From assembly GCF_900461455.1 (NCBI RefSeq), contig NZ_UGIA01000001.1:1-64000 (forward strand): a stretch of 64,000 nt of DNA, written 5' to 3'. This DNA is from Helicobacter acinonychis. Its GTDB lineage: Bacteria; Campylobacterota; Campylobacteria; Campylobacterales; Helicobacteraceae. Shown one piece after another: positions 42,534 through 53,830 of this stretch. Made by a program: the position numbers and the translations under genes. Below the pieces are notes generated by a model that ran no database searches, had not been told where the DNA came from, and was given only the letters and a program-made list of their open reading frames with translations. Each line of letters starts with the position of its first letter. Position 1 is the stretch's first letter.

Positions 42534-42628
42534 TTTTTTTCCTATTTTAATATTATTTTTTTAAAGTCCTATTTTTAAATGAGTTTTATTGTAGCATGTA
42601 AGTCAATAACTTTAAAGGGCAAAACATA

Positions 42629-44290
42629 ATGGAAGATTATTCACACACTAATGCATGCACTGATGCAAACACTGATGATAGAAGCACCAAGATCGTGCGC
42701 TTATTGGGGTTAGTAGGGGGGGTATTGATCGCGTTTATTGTTTATTACGCCTTAAACGCTCAAATGCCCCATGCAATAGAAGAAATCCCCAAACTTAGCG
42801 CTTTAAATTATAAAGCAATGCCTGTTGTGGCGGGGGTGGCTATTTTAATGGGGATATGGTGGATGACAGAAGCCGTTGACTTGCCCGCAACCGCGCTTTT
42901 ACCTTTGGTGATTTTTAGTGTTTTTAGCGTGGATCAATTCGCCAGCGTTAGCTCTTCTTACGCATCGCCGATTATTTTTCTTTTTATGGGAGGGTTTATT
43001 TTGGCTTTAAGCATGCAAAAATGGAATTTGCACACACGCATCGCTTTAAGCATCATTTTATTGGTAGGCACAAGCCCTAGAAGGTTGATTTTAGGTTTTA
43101 TGATCGCCACAGGCTTTTTGTCCATGTGGGTGAGTAATACTGCAACGGCGGTGATGATGCTCCCTGTTGGCATGAGCGTGTTGCAACTAGTCGCTAAACT
43201 TGTGGGTAAAGAAAACACCCCCAATTCATGGTATCAAAAAGAAGAAATCACCAAAGCGCATGGAGGTATTATGGGCAATATTGTGCATAAGGGCAAGGAT
43301 ATTGCAAATGTGATCCAAGAAAAGACCACGATTTATCGCACGAATTTTAGTATTTGCTTGATGCTTGGTATCGCTTATGCCGCTTCCATTGGTTCTTTAG
43401 GCACTCTCATTGGCACGCCGCCTAACGCCTTATTAGCCGGCTATATGAAAACCGCTTTCAACATTGAAATTGATTTCGCTCAATGGATGGTGTTTGGGAC
43501 GCCGTTAGCCTTTATCATGCTCATTTTAGCGTGGTTCTTGCTCACTTATGTGATTTTTCCTTTAAAGATCAAAGAAATCCCAGGGGGTAAGGAAGTCATC
43601 AGATTAGAGTTGAAAAAATTAGGCCGTTTGAGTCAAGCGGAAATCTCTGTGGGGATTCTTTTTGTTTTAGCGTCTTTAGGGTGGATTTTTTTAGGCGCGA
43701 TCTTAAAATCTTGGGGCATTAAGATAGATAAAATTGATTCAGTGATCGCTATGGGGGTTTCTGCACTTCTATTCATTTTGCCCGCTAACAATAAGGGTGA
43801 AAGGCTGATTGAATGGGACACTGCTAAAAAACTCCCTTGGGATGTGTTGCTCTTATTTGGCGGAGGGTTAGCTTTGAGCGCGCAATTTTCTAAAACTGGG
43901 TTGAGTTTGTGGATTGGGCATTTGGTCTCTGGCTTTTCGCATTTACCGATTTTACTCATTATTGTTTTGGTAACTTTAATGGTCATTTTCTTAACCGAAA
44001 TCACTTCTAACACCGCCACCGCTGCGGCGTTTTTACCGGTGATTGGGGGGGTTGCAGTAGGCATGGGCTATGGGAATAGCGAAAGCTTGTTATTGACCAT
44101 TCCTGTGGCCTTGAGCGCGACTTGCGCGTTCATGCTCCCTGTGGCCACCCCACCAAATGCGATAGCTTATGGCTCTGGGTATGTTAAAATAACAGATATG
44201 ATTAAGGCCGGTTTGTGGCTCAATCTGGTAGGGGTTGTTTTAATCAGTGCGTTTAGCTATTGTTTGGTCTCACTGATATTCATTCATTAA
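42629..44290 (+). CDS. DASS-family sodium/dicarboxylate-type transporter
   Basis: 553 residues and about 11-13 membrane helices. The two internal SNT motifs (WVSNTATAVMMLPVG and EITSNTATAAAFLPV) and the paired TPPNA loops (GTPPNALLAGY and ATPPNAIAYGSGY) identify the divalent anion:Na+ symporter family. The transported acid is not determinable here. N-terminal 30 residues are cytoplasmic and Asp/Thr-rich (NACTDANTDDRST). Corresponds to HP0214. Confidence 0.9.
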   Translation: MEDYSHTNACTDANTDDRSTKIVRLLGLVGGVLIAFIVYYALNAQMPHAIEEIPKLSALNYKAMPVVAGVAILMGIWWMTEAVDLPATALLPLVIFSVFSVDQFASVSSSYASPIIFLFMGGFILALSMQKWNLHTRIALSIILLVGTSPRRLILGFMIATGFLSMWVSNTATAVMMLPVGMSVLQLVAKLVGKENTPNSWYQKEEITKAHGGIMGNIVHKGKDIANVIQEKTTIYRTNFSICLMLGIAYAASIGSLGTLIGTPPNALLAGYMKTAFNIEIDFAQWMVFGTPLAFIMLILAWFLLTYVIFPLKIKEIPGGKEVIRLELKKLGRLSQAEISVGILFVLASLGWIFLGAILKSWGIKIDKIDSVIAMGVSALLFILPANNKGERLIEWDTAKKLPWDVLLLFGGGLALSAQFSKTGLSLWIGHLVSGFSHLPILLIIVLVTLMVIFLTEITSNTATAAAFLPVIGGVAVGMGYGNSESLLLTIPVALSATCAFMLPVATPPNAIAYGSGYVKITDMIKAGLWLNLVGVVLISAFSYCLVSLIFIH

Positions 44291-44298
44291 GGAACAAT

Positions 44299-45099
44299 GT
44301 GGAAGAAAAGTTATTTAAAGAAAAGTCTCGCTATATCACAGGGATTATTTTAATCATTGCGTCAGGCTTGATTTTGTATGCGGACAATTTGTTGTTGTTT
44401 TGGGCTGTTTTAGGGGGGGTGTATATAGTGGGATTTTCTGAAGCGTTAAGGTTGTTTCAAGTTAAAGCGAGCTTTAGTTTGTATCTTATTTTAGTGTTGT
44501 CATGGGTAGCGGTGTATTTTAATGGGCGCCCCATAGAATGCACTTTAATAGGTGCAATGGTCATGGCTAGTGTCATCGCTTATCAAAAAACGCATAGCAG
44601 TGAAGCCATTTTACCTTTTTTATATCCGGGCATTGGGTTTTTTGCACTTTTTGGTGTTTATAAGGATTTTGGCACGGTAGCGATCATCTGGCTTTTAGTT
44701 GTGGTGGTTGCAAACGATGTGGGGGCGTTTTTTGGAGGAAAGCTTTTAGGCAAAACCCCTTTCACGCCCACTTCACCCAATAAGACTTTAGAGGGTGCAT
44801 TGATTGGCGTTACTGTCGGGAGTGTTTTTGGGTCGTTTGTAGGCATGGGGAAATTGAGTGGGGGCTTTTTTATGGCTCTGTTCTTTAGTTTTTTAATCGC
44901 TCTTGCAGCGGTGTTTGGGGATTTGTATGAAAGCTATTTGAAAAGAAAAGCCGGTATCAAGGATAGCGGTAAGATTTTACCTGGGCATGGTGGCGTTTTA
45001 GACAGATTAGATTCCATGCTTTTTGGGGCTTTGAGCTTGCATGTGTTGTTGTATTTTTTAGAAGTTTGGAAAGAGACGGCGGTGTTTTTAGGGGATTAA
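44299..45099 (+). CDS. cdsA: Phosphatidate cytidylyltransferase (CDP-DAG synthase)
   Basis: 266 residues from GTG at 44299, preceded by AAGGA at 44288-44292; the longer frame from 44260 would overlap the upstream gene and lacks the conserved start. Multiple membrane helices and the family signature near the C-terminus: KRKAGIKDSGKILPGHGGVLDRLDS. It makes CDP-diacylglycerol for phospholipids. Joins dxr directly (TAA then ATG with no gap). Confidence 0.93.
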   Translation: MEEKLFKEKSRYITGIILIIASGLILYADNLLLFWAVLGGVYIVGFSEALRLFQVKASFSLYLILVLSWVAVYFNGRPIECTLIGAMVMASVIAYQKTHSSEAILPFLYPGIGFFALFGVYKDFGTVAIIWLLVVVVANDVGAFFGGKLLGKTPFTPTSPNKTLEGALIGVTVGSVFGSFVGMGKLSGGFFMALFFSFLIALAAVFGDLYESYLKRKAGIKDSGKILPGHGGVLDRLDSMLFGALSLHVLLYFLEVWKETAVFLGD

Positions 45100-46191
45100 A
45101 TGGTTGTTTTAGGGAGCACCGGCTCTGTTGGGAAAAACGCCCTTAATATCGCAACAAAATTTGGCGTAAAAATAGAAGCGTTAAGTTGCGGAAAGAATAT
45201 CGCTTTAATCAATGAGCAAATTAAAATATTCAAACCCAAAAAAGTGGCGATTTTAGATCCTAACGATTTGAATCTTTTAGAGCCTTTGGGCGCGAAAGTG
45301 TTTGTGGGACTAGACGGCATTGATGCGATGATAGAAGAGTGCGCTTCTAATTTAGTCCTTAACGCTATTGTGGGCGTGGCTGGATTGAGAGCGAGCTTTA
45401 AAAGCTTACAAAGGAATAAAAAACTAGCCTTAGCGAATAAAGAAAGTTTAGTGAGCGCGGGGCATTTGTTAGACATTTCACAAATCACGCCCGTTGATAG
45501 CGAGCATTTTGGCTTGTGGGCGTTGTTGCAAAACAAGGCTTTAAAACCCAAATCTTTAATCATTAGCGCTAGTGGGGGGGCTTTTAGGGACATGCCTTTA
45601 GAATTAATCCCTATTCAAGGCGTTCAAAACGCGCTCAAACACCCTAATTGGAGCATGGGATCTAAAATCACCATTGATTCAGCGAGCATGGTCAATAAGC
45701 TTTTTGAAGTTTTAGAAACCTATTGGCTTTTTGGCGCGTCTTTAAAGATTGATGCGCTCATTGAAAGGAATTCTGTCGTGCATGCTTTAGTGGAGTTTGA
45801 AGACAATTCTATGATCGCGCATTTAGCGAGTGCAGACATGAAATTACCCATAAGTTATGCTATTAACCCCAAGTTAGCTTCTTTGAGCGCTTCTATCAAG
45901 CCTTTGGATTTATACGCTTTAGGCGCAATTAAGTTTGAACCAATTGATTTGGAGCGTTACACTTTGTGGCGTTATAAAGATTTGTTGTTAGAAAACCCAA
46001 AGCTTGGCGTGGTGCTGAATGCGAGCAATGAAGTGGCGATAAAGAAGTTTTTGAATCAAGAAATCGCCTTTGGAGGCCTTATCAAAATTATCTCTCAAGC
46101 CTTGGAATTGTATGCTAAAACGCCTTTCAAGCTCTCTTATTTAGACGAAGTGCTAGAATTAGACAAAGAAGTTAGGGAGCGTTTGGCTTGA
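45100..46191 (+). CDS. dxr: 1-deoxy-D-xylulose 5-phosphate reductoisomerase
   Basis: 363 residues. NADPH motif GSTGSVGKNAL at residue 4, substrate and metal loop SASGGAFRD, the flexible HPNWSMGSKITIDSASM, and NASNEVAIKKFL. First committed step of the non-mevalonate isoprenoid pathway. Directly adjoins cdsA, so translation is likely coupled. Confidence 0.96.
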   Translation: MVVLGSTGSVGKNALNIATKFGVKIEALSCGKNIALINEQIKIFKPKKVAILDPNDLNLLEPLGAKVFVGLDGIDAMIEECASNLVLNAIVGVAGLRASFKSLQRNKKLALANKESLVSAGHLLDISQITPVDSEHFGLWALLQNKALKPKSLIISASGGAFRDMPLELIPIQGVQNALKHPNWSMGSKITIDSASMVNKLFEVLETYWLFGASLKIDALIERNSVVHALVEFEDNSMIAHLASADMKLPISYAINPKLASLSASIKPLDLYALGAIKFEPIDLERYTLWRYKDLLLENPKLGVVLNASNEVAIKKFLNQEIAFGGLIKIISQALELYAKTPFKLSYLDEVLELDKEVRERLA

Positions 46192-46259
46192 AGTGTGGTA
46201 GAGGTGTAGTATAATTAAGATTTTGCTTGTCATAGCGTTTTATTTTATTAGGGGTTTTT

Positions 46260-47393
46260 ATGGGATTAAAAAATACAATCAAGGGTTTTATTAAAGAGAG
46301 AATGCCCTTTGTGGTCAGGTGTGTTCGTAGTTTTAGGGGGGCCAAAACGCAATTCAAGGAAATGATTAAGGGAATGTTAAAGGCAATGTTAGAGGCTAAA
46401 AAACTTCATTCTCTTCAAAAAGCTTTATTCAACCATGATCATCAAGAAAGCGTGTTTTTGACTATCGCCTCTTTAAATAATGAAAGTTTCATTGAGCGTA
46501 ACAAGGATATTTATAAAAATAGTTCTCTTAATTATAATTATGGGGGGGGGGATTTAGTCGATAGGGTTATCCATCCCACTTTAACTTTACCCCATCCCAC
46601 GCATTCAGGCTATTTTGATTACGATCAAAAAAGCCAAAACCCTAAAAGCCCTTTAAACCCATGGGCTTTTATTAGAGTCAAAAATGAAATCCCCACCTTA
46701 GAAGAGAGTTTGTTTTCCATGCTTCCTGCCATTCAAAGGGGGGTCATTGGTTTCAATGATTGCGACGATGGCTCTAAAGAAGTGATTTTAGAGTTTTGTA
46801 AAAAATTCCCTTCGTTCATCCCTATTAGCTATCCTTATGAGGTCATTCTAAAAAATTGCCCGAGTTTGTGGCACCAATTGTATCATTACTCTAATTATGT
46901 GCTTTCTTTTATCCCTAAAAATGAGTGGGTTATTAAAATTGATGCCGATCACATCTATGACGCTAAGAAGCTTTATGAAAGTTTTTATATCCCCAAAAAC
47001 ACCAAAGAGATTGTGATGTATTCGCGCATCAATTTTGTGGTGCAGGATTTTGAAGTGTTTGTGCGTAACGATGGGGTTTTTGGGTTTTTAGACGCGCATG
47101 GAGATCAATGGTTATTGTATAACGATTGTGGGTCTTTTGAGATTTGGCAAGACAATGATGAGAGTTATGAAGTCCTAAAGCCTAAAGACAAACACCATGT
47201 GAAAGATAAAGAAATGGTGCAATGGCATTTCCCTTTAGCTAAAAAGGAGCGAAACGCTATCGTTTGTGATAATTTGATCCCTTTAGAAGAATTTAAAAAA
47301 CGCCGTGCTGATTTGATAGGCACAAGGATTGAAGAAAGCATGTTAGATGAAAAGAGAATTTTAGAGATGTATCAAAAATTCCGTTTGCCTTAA
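46260..47393 (+). CDS. Phase-variable glycosyltransferase (CgtA-like, HP0217), ON
   Basis: 377 residues. The core resembles the Campylobacter beta-1,4-N-acetylgalactosaminyltransferase family: [32 protein letters not shown], a DxD-like [15 protein letters not shown], and [14 protein letters not shown]. The acceptor in H. pylori LPS is unproven. A G10 tract at 46542-46551 lies in codon about 95 ([10 protein letters not shown]), and the frame is open through it. Preceded by -10-like TATAATTA at 46207. Confidence 0.85.
   Translation: MGLKNTIKGFIKERMPFVVRCVRSFRGAKTQFKEMIKGMLKAMLEAKKLHSLQKALFNHDHQESVFLTIASLNNESFIERNKDIYKNSSLNYNYGGGDLVDRVIHPTLTLPHPTHSGYFDYDQKSQNPKSPLNPWAFIRVKNEIPTLEESLFSMLPAIQRGVIGFNDCDDGSKEVILEFCKKFPSFIPISYPYEVILKNCPSLWHQLYHYSNYVLSFIPKNEWVIKIDADHIYDAKKLYESFYIPKNTKEIVMYSRINFVVQDFEVFVRNDGVFGFLDAHGDQWLLYNDCGSFEIWQDNDESYEVLKPKDKHHVKDKEMVQWHFPLAKKERNAIVCDNLIPLEEFKKRRADLIGTRIEESMLDEKRILEMYQKFRLP
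46542..46551 (+). repeat. Poly-G contingency tract (G10) in HP0217-like gene
   Basis: Ten consecutive G inside coding sequence. Loss or gain of one or two G would end translation within about 10-40 codons downstream, so the gene is set to switch. Confidence 0.95.
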
Positions 47394-47456
47394 ATTTGTT
47401 TTGACGCTCAATAACCAACTTTTATTGGGTTTATTGGACTAAACCTAACACGCCGT

Positions 47457-48008
47457 TTATTTTCTCACAAACTGCTTGTATAAAAATTCCTTTCTCCCTA
47501 TAGCGATAATATGCCTGCGCATTTTGTCATGCAAATCGCCTAAGAAAAAGGGGGCTTTTAAGGCGAGTTTAGGAATGTCTAGGGCATACACTTGGATAAG
47601 GTAATGATGATCACCATTAGGGGGCATGGGGCCGATATAAACGCTATTGTTGAGGTTGGAGCGTTGTTTTTCGCTTTCATTAAGCGGAGAACGGATAAAG
47701 CCTTGAGTGAGCGAATTGACCCCTTGAATAATCCTTTTATCCATCATGGAAGCGTTTTCTTCTAAAACATTGTGAGGAATATTGCCCACAACCCAATGGA
47801 CAAACGACATGCCACACACTTTTTGAGCGTCATGATCGATGAGTTCTAACGCATAGCTTTGAGCGCCTTCTATTTTTTGCCATGAGATTTTAGGCGAATA
47901 AGTGGGTAAGCCGTTTGGATTGAGAAACCCTTTAGGGGCGTTACCGCCAAATTTAGCGTCTAAATACCCTTGCGAATCGGTTTGAATCACCACTTCAAAA
48001 GTTTTCAT
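47457..48008 (-). CDS. YbhB/YbcL-type phosphatidylethanolamine-binding-like protein
   Basis: 183 residues. SPKISWQKIEGAQSYALELIDHDA, FVHWVVGNIPHN and GPMPPNGDHHYLIQVYALD are PEBP-family motifs (ligand pocket His and Asp). No signal peptide. Corresponds to HP0218; bacterial members have no settled role. Converges with the HP0217-like gene. Confidence 0.88.
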   Translation of the reverse strand: MKTFEVVIQTDSQGYLDAKFGGNAPKGFLNPNGLPTYSPKISWQKIEGAQSYALELIDHDAQKVCGMSFVHWVVGNIPHNVLEENASMMDKRIIQGVNSLTQGFIRSPLNESEKQRSNLNNSVYIGPMPPNGDHHYLIQVYALDIPKLALKAPFFLGDLHDKMRRHIIAIGRKEFLYKQFVRK

Positions 48009-48158
48009 TCTAAGCCCTTTTTTTGAAATTATTTTGAATGTTCTTATTGTAGCATATCGTGGGTTTTAAAATGCATGCGAATTTGGAGCGGTGGGCATGA
48101 GAATAATTATTTTTAATGGTTAAACAACGATTTATTTTGGACTATTACCATTTAGGGC

Positions 48159-48614
48159 ATGAAAAATAGAATAGATACTTTAATGGATAAAATAGACGCG
48201 TTGTTAGAACGGCAAGAGAGAATGGTTGCGCTATTAGAAACCTATCTAAACCCCACGCCCCAAGTTTCAAGCCAGCTTTTTAAAAGCGTTAGTCAAGAGG
48301 TGGAGTTAGCCTCAGAAATCGCACAAGAAGATGAAGAAAAACGCCTTTGCGTGTTGGAGTATTTAAGCCATGTGGATATTACTAAAAACAAGCAAGACCC
48401 CCAACTCAAAAAAGATTGTTTGGAATTTATCCAAAAATTCAATATCCCAAAGCCCATTATCATCACCGCTCTTTATAACCTTAAAGGCATTAAGCCCACG
48501 AAAAAAGAAGTCTCTAAACAATTGCAAAAACTCTATGTGTGGGAGAAGCGTTATTTAAAAGGGGGGATAGAGGCTTTAAAAGACAGGCGTGGGAGGCCTT
48601 TTAAAAGATCTTAA
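48159..48614 (+). CDS. Small coiled-coil protein with a transposase-like HTH end, unknown function
   Basis: 151 residues. The first 40 residues form a coiled coil (IDTLMDKIDALLERQERMVALLE). Residues 60-120 are helical. The C-terminus, VWEKRYLKGGIEALKDRRGR, resembles the helix-turn-helix of IS630/IS481-type transposases, where W..RY..GG..AL.D..GRP recurs. It could be a DNA-binding protein or a domesticated fragment. Corresponds to HP0219. ORF start ATG at 48159; weak ribosome site. Confidence 0.6.
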   Translation: MKNRIDTLMDKIDALLERQERMVALLETYLNPTPQVSSQLFKSVSQEVELASEIAQEDEEKRLCVLEYLSHVDITKNKQDPQLKKDCLEFIQKFNIPKPIIITALYNLKGIKPTKKEVSKQLQKLYVWEKRYLKGGIEALKDRRGRPFKRS

Positions 48615-48768
48615 GCGGTTTTGTTGGCGCACGCTAACGATCCAAATAATCTCTTGTGATCAACAAGATGGTTGGTTTTTAGTAAGCAGGGTTTGGCTTT
48701 CTCAAAATGTTTTTAAAATTCATCTTATTTTTAAGTTAAAATTAAGAAAATATCTTGTATATCACTAA

Positions 48769-49980
<1,212 letters not shown>

Positions 49981-50001
49981 AATACCAATAAAGGAATCAA
50001 A

Positions 50002-50982
50002 ATGGCAAAACATGATTTAGTGGGATCAGTCCTTTGGGATGCGTATTCTAAAGAAGTTCAAAGACGCATGGATAACCCTACGCATTTAGGGGTCATCACA
50101 GAAGAGCAGGCTAAAGCCAAAAACGCTAAGCTTATTGTGGCTGATTATGGTGCAGAGGCATGCGGAGATGCAGTGAGGTTGTATTGGCTTGTAGATGAAA
50201 GCACGGATACGATTATTGATGCGAAATTTAAAAGCTTTGGTTGTGGGACTGCGATCGCAAGCTCGGATATGATGATAGAATTGTGCTTGAATAAAAGAGT
50301 CCAAGATGCGGTAAAAATCACGAACTTAGATGTGGAAAGAGGCTTAAGAGACGATCCGGACACGCCGGCTGTCCCTGGGCAAAAAATGCACTGCTCGGTG
50401 ATGGCGTATGATGTGATCAAAAAAGCTGCCGGCATGTATTTGGGGAAAAACGCTGAAGATTTTGAAGAAGAAATCATCGTGTGCGAGTGCGCTAGGGTGA
50501 GTTTAGGCACGATTAAAGAAGTGATCAAGCTCAATGACTTAAAAAGCGTTGAAGAAATCACTAACTACACCAAAGCCGGTGCTTTTTGTAAAAGCTGTGT
50601 GAAACCAGGAGGGCATGAGAAAAGAGATTACTACTTGGTGGATATTCTTAAAGAAGTGCGCGAAGAAATGGAAGCTGAAAAACTTAAAGCCGCAGCGAAT
50701 AAATCTCAAAGTGGGGAGTTGGTTTTCAGAGAAATGACAATGGTTCAAAAGATTAAGGCCGTGGATAAAGTCATTGATGAAAATATCCGCCCTATGCTTG
50801 TGATGGACGGAGGGGATTTAGAGATTTTAGACATTAAAGAAAGCGATGATTACATTGATGTGTATATCCGCTACATGGGGGCATGCGATGGGTGCATGAG
50901 CGCGACTACCGGAACTTTATTTGCCATTGAAAACGCCCTGCAAGAATTGCTGGACCGCAATATCAGGGTGTTACCGATTTAA
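50002..50982 (+). CDS. nifU: NifU iron-sulfur scaffold protein
   Basis: 326 residues with three domains: an N-terminal IscU-like part (ADYGAEACGDAVRLYW, Cys in KSFGCGTAIASSDM), a central [2Fe-2S] ferredoxin-like part with VCECARVSLG and GAFCKSCVKPGG, and a C-terminal NifU domain with MGACDGCMSATTG. Accepts sulfur from NifS and assembles clusters. Starts 21 bases after nifS. Confidence 0.97.
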   Translation: MAKHDLVGSVLWDAYSKEVQRRMDNPTHLGVITEEQAKAKNAKLIVADYGAEACGDAVRLYWLVDESTDTIIDAKFKSFGCGTAIASSDMMIELCLNKRVQDAVKITNLDVERGLRDDPDTPAVPGQKMHCSVMAYDVIKKAAGMYLGKNAEDFEEEIIVCECARVSLGTIKEVIKLNDLKSVEEITNYTKAGAFCKSCVKPGGHEKRDYYLVDILKEVREEMEAEKLKAAANKSQSGELVFREMTMVQKIKAVDKVIDENIRPMLVMDGGDLEILDIKESDDYIDVYIRYMGACDGCMSATTGTLFAIENALQELLDRNIRVLPI

Positions 50983-50994
50983 ACGGCAATCGCT

Positions 50995-52341
50995 ATGGCT
51001 AAAAAAACTTCTTTATTTGAGTGTCAGCATTGCGGTTTTACTAGCCCTAAATGGCTGGGTAAGTGCGTTCAATGCAACTCATGGGAGAGCTTTATTGAAT
51101 TAAACCAAACCCAAAAAGAAGTTTTAAACACGCTTAAAAACCCCCTTTCAAAAATACAAAAAAGCGTTTCTATTGTGGAAATTGAGCATGAAGAAGTGGT
51201 GAAATTTTCTTCCACTCAAAGCGAATTAGACATTGTTTTAGGTGGGGGGATTGCTAAAGGGGGGCTGTATTTAGTAGGGGGGAGTCCTGGGGTGGGGAAA
51301 TCCACTTTGCTTTTAAAAGTGGCTTCTGGGTTAGCCAAAAACCAGCAAAAGGTTTTGTATGTGAGCGGTGAAGAGAGCTTGAGCCAGATTAAAATGCGAG
51401 CCACACGATTAGATTGCATAGAAAAAGAATTGTATTTGCTTAATGAAATCAATTGGCCTGTGATTAAATCCAATATTGAAAGCGAGGATTATTTTGCTTG
51501 CGTGATTGATTCTATTCAAACGCTTTATTCGCCAGAGATTTCTTCAGCACCCGGTTCTATTTCGCAAGTGCGAGAAATCACTTTTGAGCTCATGCGTTTG
51601 GCAAAGACAAGAGACATCGCTATTTTTATCATCGGTCATATCACTAAAGAAGGGAGTATTGCAGGCCCTAGAGTGTTAGAGCATATGGTAGATAGCGTGC
51701 TGTATTTTGAAGGCGATCCGAGTAGGGAATTAAGGATTTTAAGGAGTTTTAAAAACCGCTTTGGCCCTACGAGTGAGATTGGGTTGTTTGAAATGAAAGA
51801 GCAGGGTTTGGTGAGCGCTAAAGAGGCTTCAAGCTTGTTTTTTTCTAAAGAAGAGCCTATGGAGGGAAGTGCGATTACCATTACTTTAGAAGGTTCAAGG
51901 GCGTTGATTTTAGAAATTCAGGCGTTAGTGAGCGAGTGCAGTTTTGGAGTGCCCAAACGATTGGCGAATGGGTTTGACACTAACCGCCTTAACATGCTCA
52001 TCGCTTTGTTAGAAAAAAAGCTAGAAATCCCTTTAAATCGCCATGATGTGTTTATTAATGTGAGTGGGGGCATTAAAATCAGCGAGCCGGCTTGCGATTT
52101 AGCCGTCATTGCCAGCATCCTTTCAAGCTTTAAAAACAGAAAAATTGACAATAAAACCGCCTTTTTGGGTGAAGTGAGTTTGAATGGTAGGATTTTAGAA
52201 GCCCCTAATTTGAACGCCAGATTGAAAGAAATGGAAAATTATGGGTTTTTAAAAGCCATTTTGCCTAAAAAACCCAGTCAAAAAACTTCTATCAAGTGCT
52301 ATGAAGCCAATGTGGTGGGTAAGATTGTTGAGTGGATGTAG
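50995..52341 (+). CDS. radA: DNA repair protein RadA (Sms)
   Basis: 448 residues. N-terminal zinc motif CQHCGFTSPKWLGKCVQCNSW, RecA-like Walker A GGSPGVGKSTLLLK, the RadA-specific KNRFGPTSE, and a C-terminal Lon-like domain (NVSGGIKISEPACDLAV). Promotes branch migration in recombination; in H. pylori it affects transformation. Twelve bases from the nifU stop. Confidence 0.97.
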   Translation: MAKKTSLFECQHCGFTSPKWLGKCVQCNSWESFIELNQTQKEVLNTLKNPLSKIQKSVSIVEIEHEEVVKFSSTQSELDIVLGGGIAKGGLYLVGGSPGVGKSTLLLKVASGLAKNQQKVLYVSGEESLSQIKMRATRLDCIEKELYLLNEINWPVIKSNIESEDYFACVIDSIQTLYSPEISSAPGSISQVREITFELMRLAKTRDIAIFIIGHITKEGSIAGPRVLEHMVDSVLYFEGDPSRELRILRSFKNRFGPTSEIGLFEMKEQGLVSAKEASSLFFSKEEPMEGSAITITLEGSRALILEIQALVSECSFGVPKRLANGFDTNRLNMLIALLEKKLEIPLNRHDVFINVSGGIKISEPACDLAVIASILSSFKNRKIDNKTAFLGEVSLNGRILEAPNLNARLKEMENYGFLKAILPKKPSQKTSIKCYEANVVGKIVEWM

Positions 52342-52351
52342 GTTTAAAGCT

Positions 52352-52532
52352 CTATTTTTAGCATTTTTTACAATCTAATATCAAAGAGCTTGATTTTCAT
52401 CAAGCGATAACCCCTTGAAAAAAGCAGTCTTGGATTAGGGGGATCTTAAGGGGGTTAAGGGGGGCATTATCGCAAAATGTCCCTCTATCCCCTTAAAAAA
52501 TGAGTTTTTGCCATAAAACAAAATTTAGTTAT
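52352..52532 (+). repeat. Dispersed intergenic repeat, copy D
   Basis: TAGCATTTTTTACAATC, TCAAAGAGCTTGATTTTCATCAAGCGATAACCCCTTGAAAAAAGCAGTCT, GGATTAGGGGGATCTTAAGGGGGTTAAGGGGGGCATTATCGCAAAATG, CCCTCTATCCCCTTAAAAAATGAGTTTTTGCCATAAAAC: nearly the reverse complement of copy E. Follows radA directly and fills the gap to msrAB. Confidence 0.85.
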
Positions 52533-52571
52533 AATAACAGCCATCATTAAAATCAAAATAAAGGTTATTTG

Positions 52572-53651
52572 GTGAAAATGTTGCATTATTTAAAAATTTT
52601 TTATCTTTTTTTACTAATGGGAGCGATTATGCAAGCGAATGAAAACATGGGATCTAAACTCCCTAAAACCGATGGAAAAGTGATTTATTTGGCTGGGGGG
52701 TGCTTTTGGGGGCTAGAGGCGTATATGGAGAGGATTTATGGCGTTATAGACGCAAGCTCTGGTTACGCTAACGGCAAGACTCAAAGCACGAATTATCAAA
52801 AGTTGCATGAAAGTGATCATGCTGAGAGCGTGAAAGTGGTTTATGATCCTAAAAAAATCAGTTTGGACAAATTGCTACGCTATTATTTTAAAGTGGTTGA
52901 TCCGGTGAGCGTGAATAAGCAGGGTAATGATGTGGGCAGGCAGTATCGCACAGGGATTTATTATGTGGATAATGCGGATAAAAAGGTGATAGACAACGCC
53001 TTAAAAGAATTGCAAAAAAGCGTGAAAGGTAAGATCGCCATTGAGGTAGAGCCTTTAAAAAATTATGTGAGGGCTGAAGAATACCACCAAGACTATTTGA
53101 AAAAAAATCCTAACGGCTATTGCCATATTGATTTGAAAAAGGCGGATGAAGTGATTGTGGATAGCGATAAATACACCAAACCAAGCGATGAAGTTTTAAA
53201 GAAAAAGCTCACCCAACTCCAGTATGAAGTGACTCAAAACAAACGCACTGAGAAACCCTTTGAAAACGAGTATTACAACAAAGAAGAAGAGGGCATTTAT
53301 GTGGATATTACCACAGGCGAGCCGTTATTTTCTTCAGCGGATAAATACGACTCTGGTTGCGGTTGGCCAAGCTTTTCTAAACCTATCAGTAAGGATGTGG
53401 TGAAATACGAAGACGACGAGAGTCTTAATATGAGGCGCACTGAAGTGTTGAGCCGTATTGGTAAGGCGCATTTAGGGCATGTGTTTAATGATGGGCCTAA
53501 AGAGTTGGGGGGTTTAAGGTATTGTATCAATAGCGCATCTTTAAGATTTATCCCTTTAAAAGACATGGAAAAAGAGGGCTATGGCGAGTTTATCCCCTAC
53601 ATTAAAAAGGGTGAATTGAAAAAATACATCCACGATAAAAAAACGCATTAA
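52572..53651 (+). CDS. msrAB: Fused methionine sulfoxide reductase MsrA-MsrB
   Basis: 359 residues from GTG at 52572, placed seven bases after AAAGG; a TTG three bases earlier is also in frame. N-terminal hydrophobic segment suggests export or membrane anchoring. MsrA half has catalytic [17 protein letters not shown] near residue 40; MsrB half has [11 protein letters not shown] and catalytic Cys in [10 protein letters not shown]. Repairs both sulfoxide stereoisomers of oxidised Met residues. Flanked by copies D and E of the dispersed repeat. Confidence 0.96.
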   Translation: MKMLHYLKIFYLFLLMGAIMQANENMGSKLPKTDGKVIYLAGGCFWGLEAYMERIYGVIDASSGYANGKTQSTNYQKLHESDHAESVKVVYDPKKISLDKLLRYYFKVVDPVSVNKQGNDVGRQYRTGIYYVDNADKKVIDNALKELQKSVKGKIAIEVEPLKNYVRAEEYHQDYLKKNPNGYCHIDLKKADEVIVDSDKYTKPSDEVLKKKLTQLQYEVTQNKRTEKPFENEYYNKEEEGIYVDITTGEPLFSSADKYDSGCGWPSFSKPISKDVVKYEDDESLNMRRTEVLSRIGKAHLGHVFNDGPKELGGLRYCINSASLRFIPLKDMEKEGYGEFIPYIKKGELKKYIHDKKTH

Positions 53652-53656
53652 GAAGC

Positions 53657-53694
53657 AACGCTTAACCCCTCTAATTTTGGGGTAGTTAAGCGTT
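53657..53694 (+). terminator. Hairpin after msrAB
   Basis: AACGCTTAAC (53657-53666) and GTTAAGCGTT (53685-53694) pair around a C/T/G-rich loop, just after the msrAB stop. Only a weak T run follows. Confidence 0.6.
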
Positions 53695-53830
53695 TGGATT
53701 GTCTCAAAAACGCTAAAAACTGCCTTAACTATTCATTTTTTTACTCTTAATTTAAAAACTCTCTCTTTTTAAGTTTTATGGTTTTTATTTGTTCTTTAAA
53801 GAAAAAATGCTTAAAACTTTTTAATTTTCT

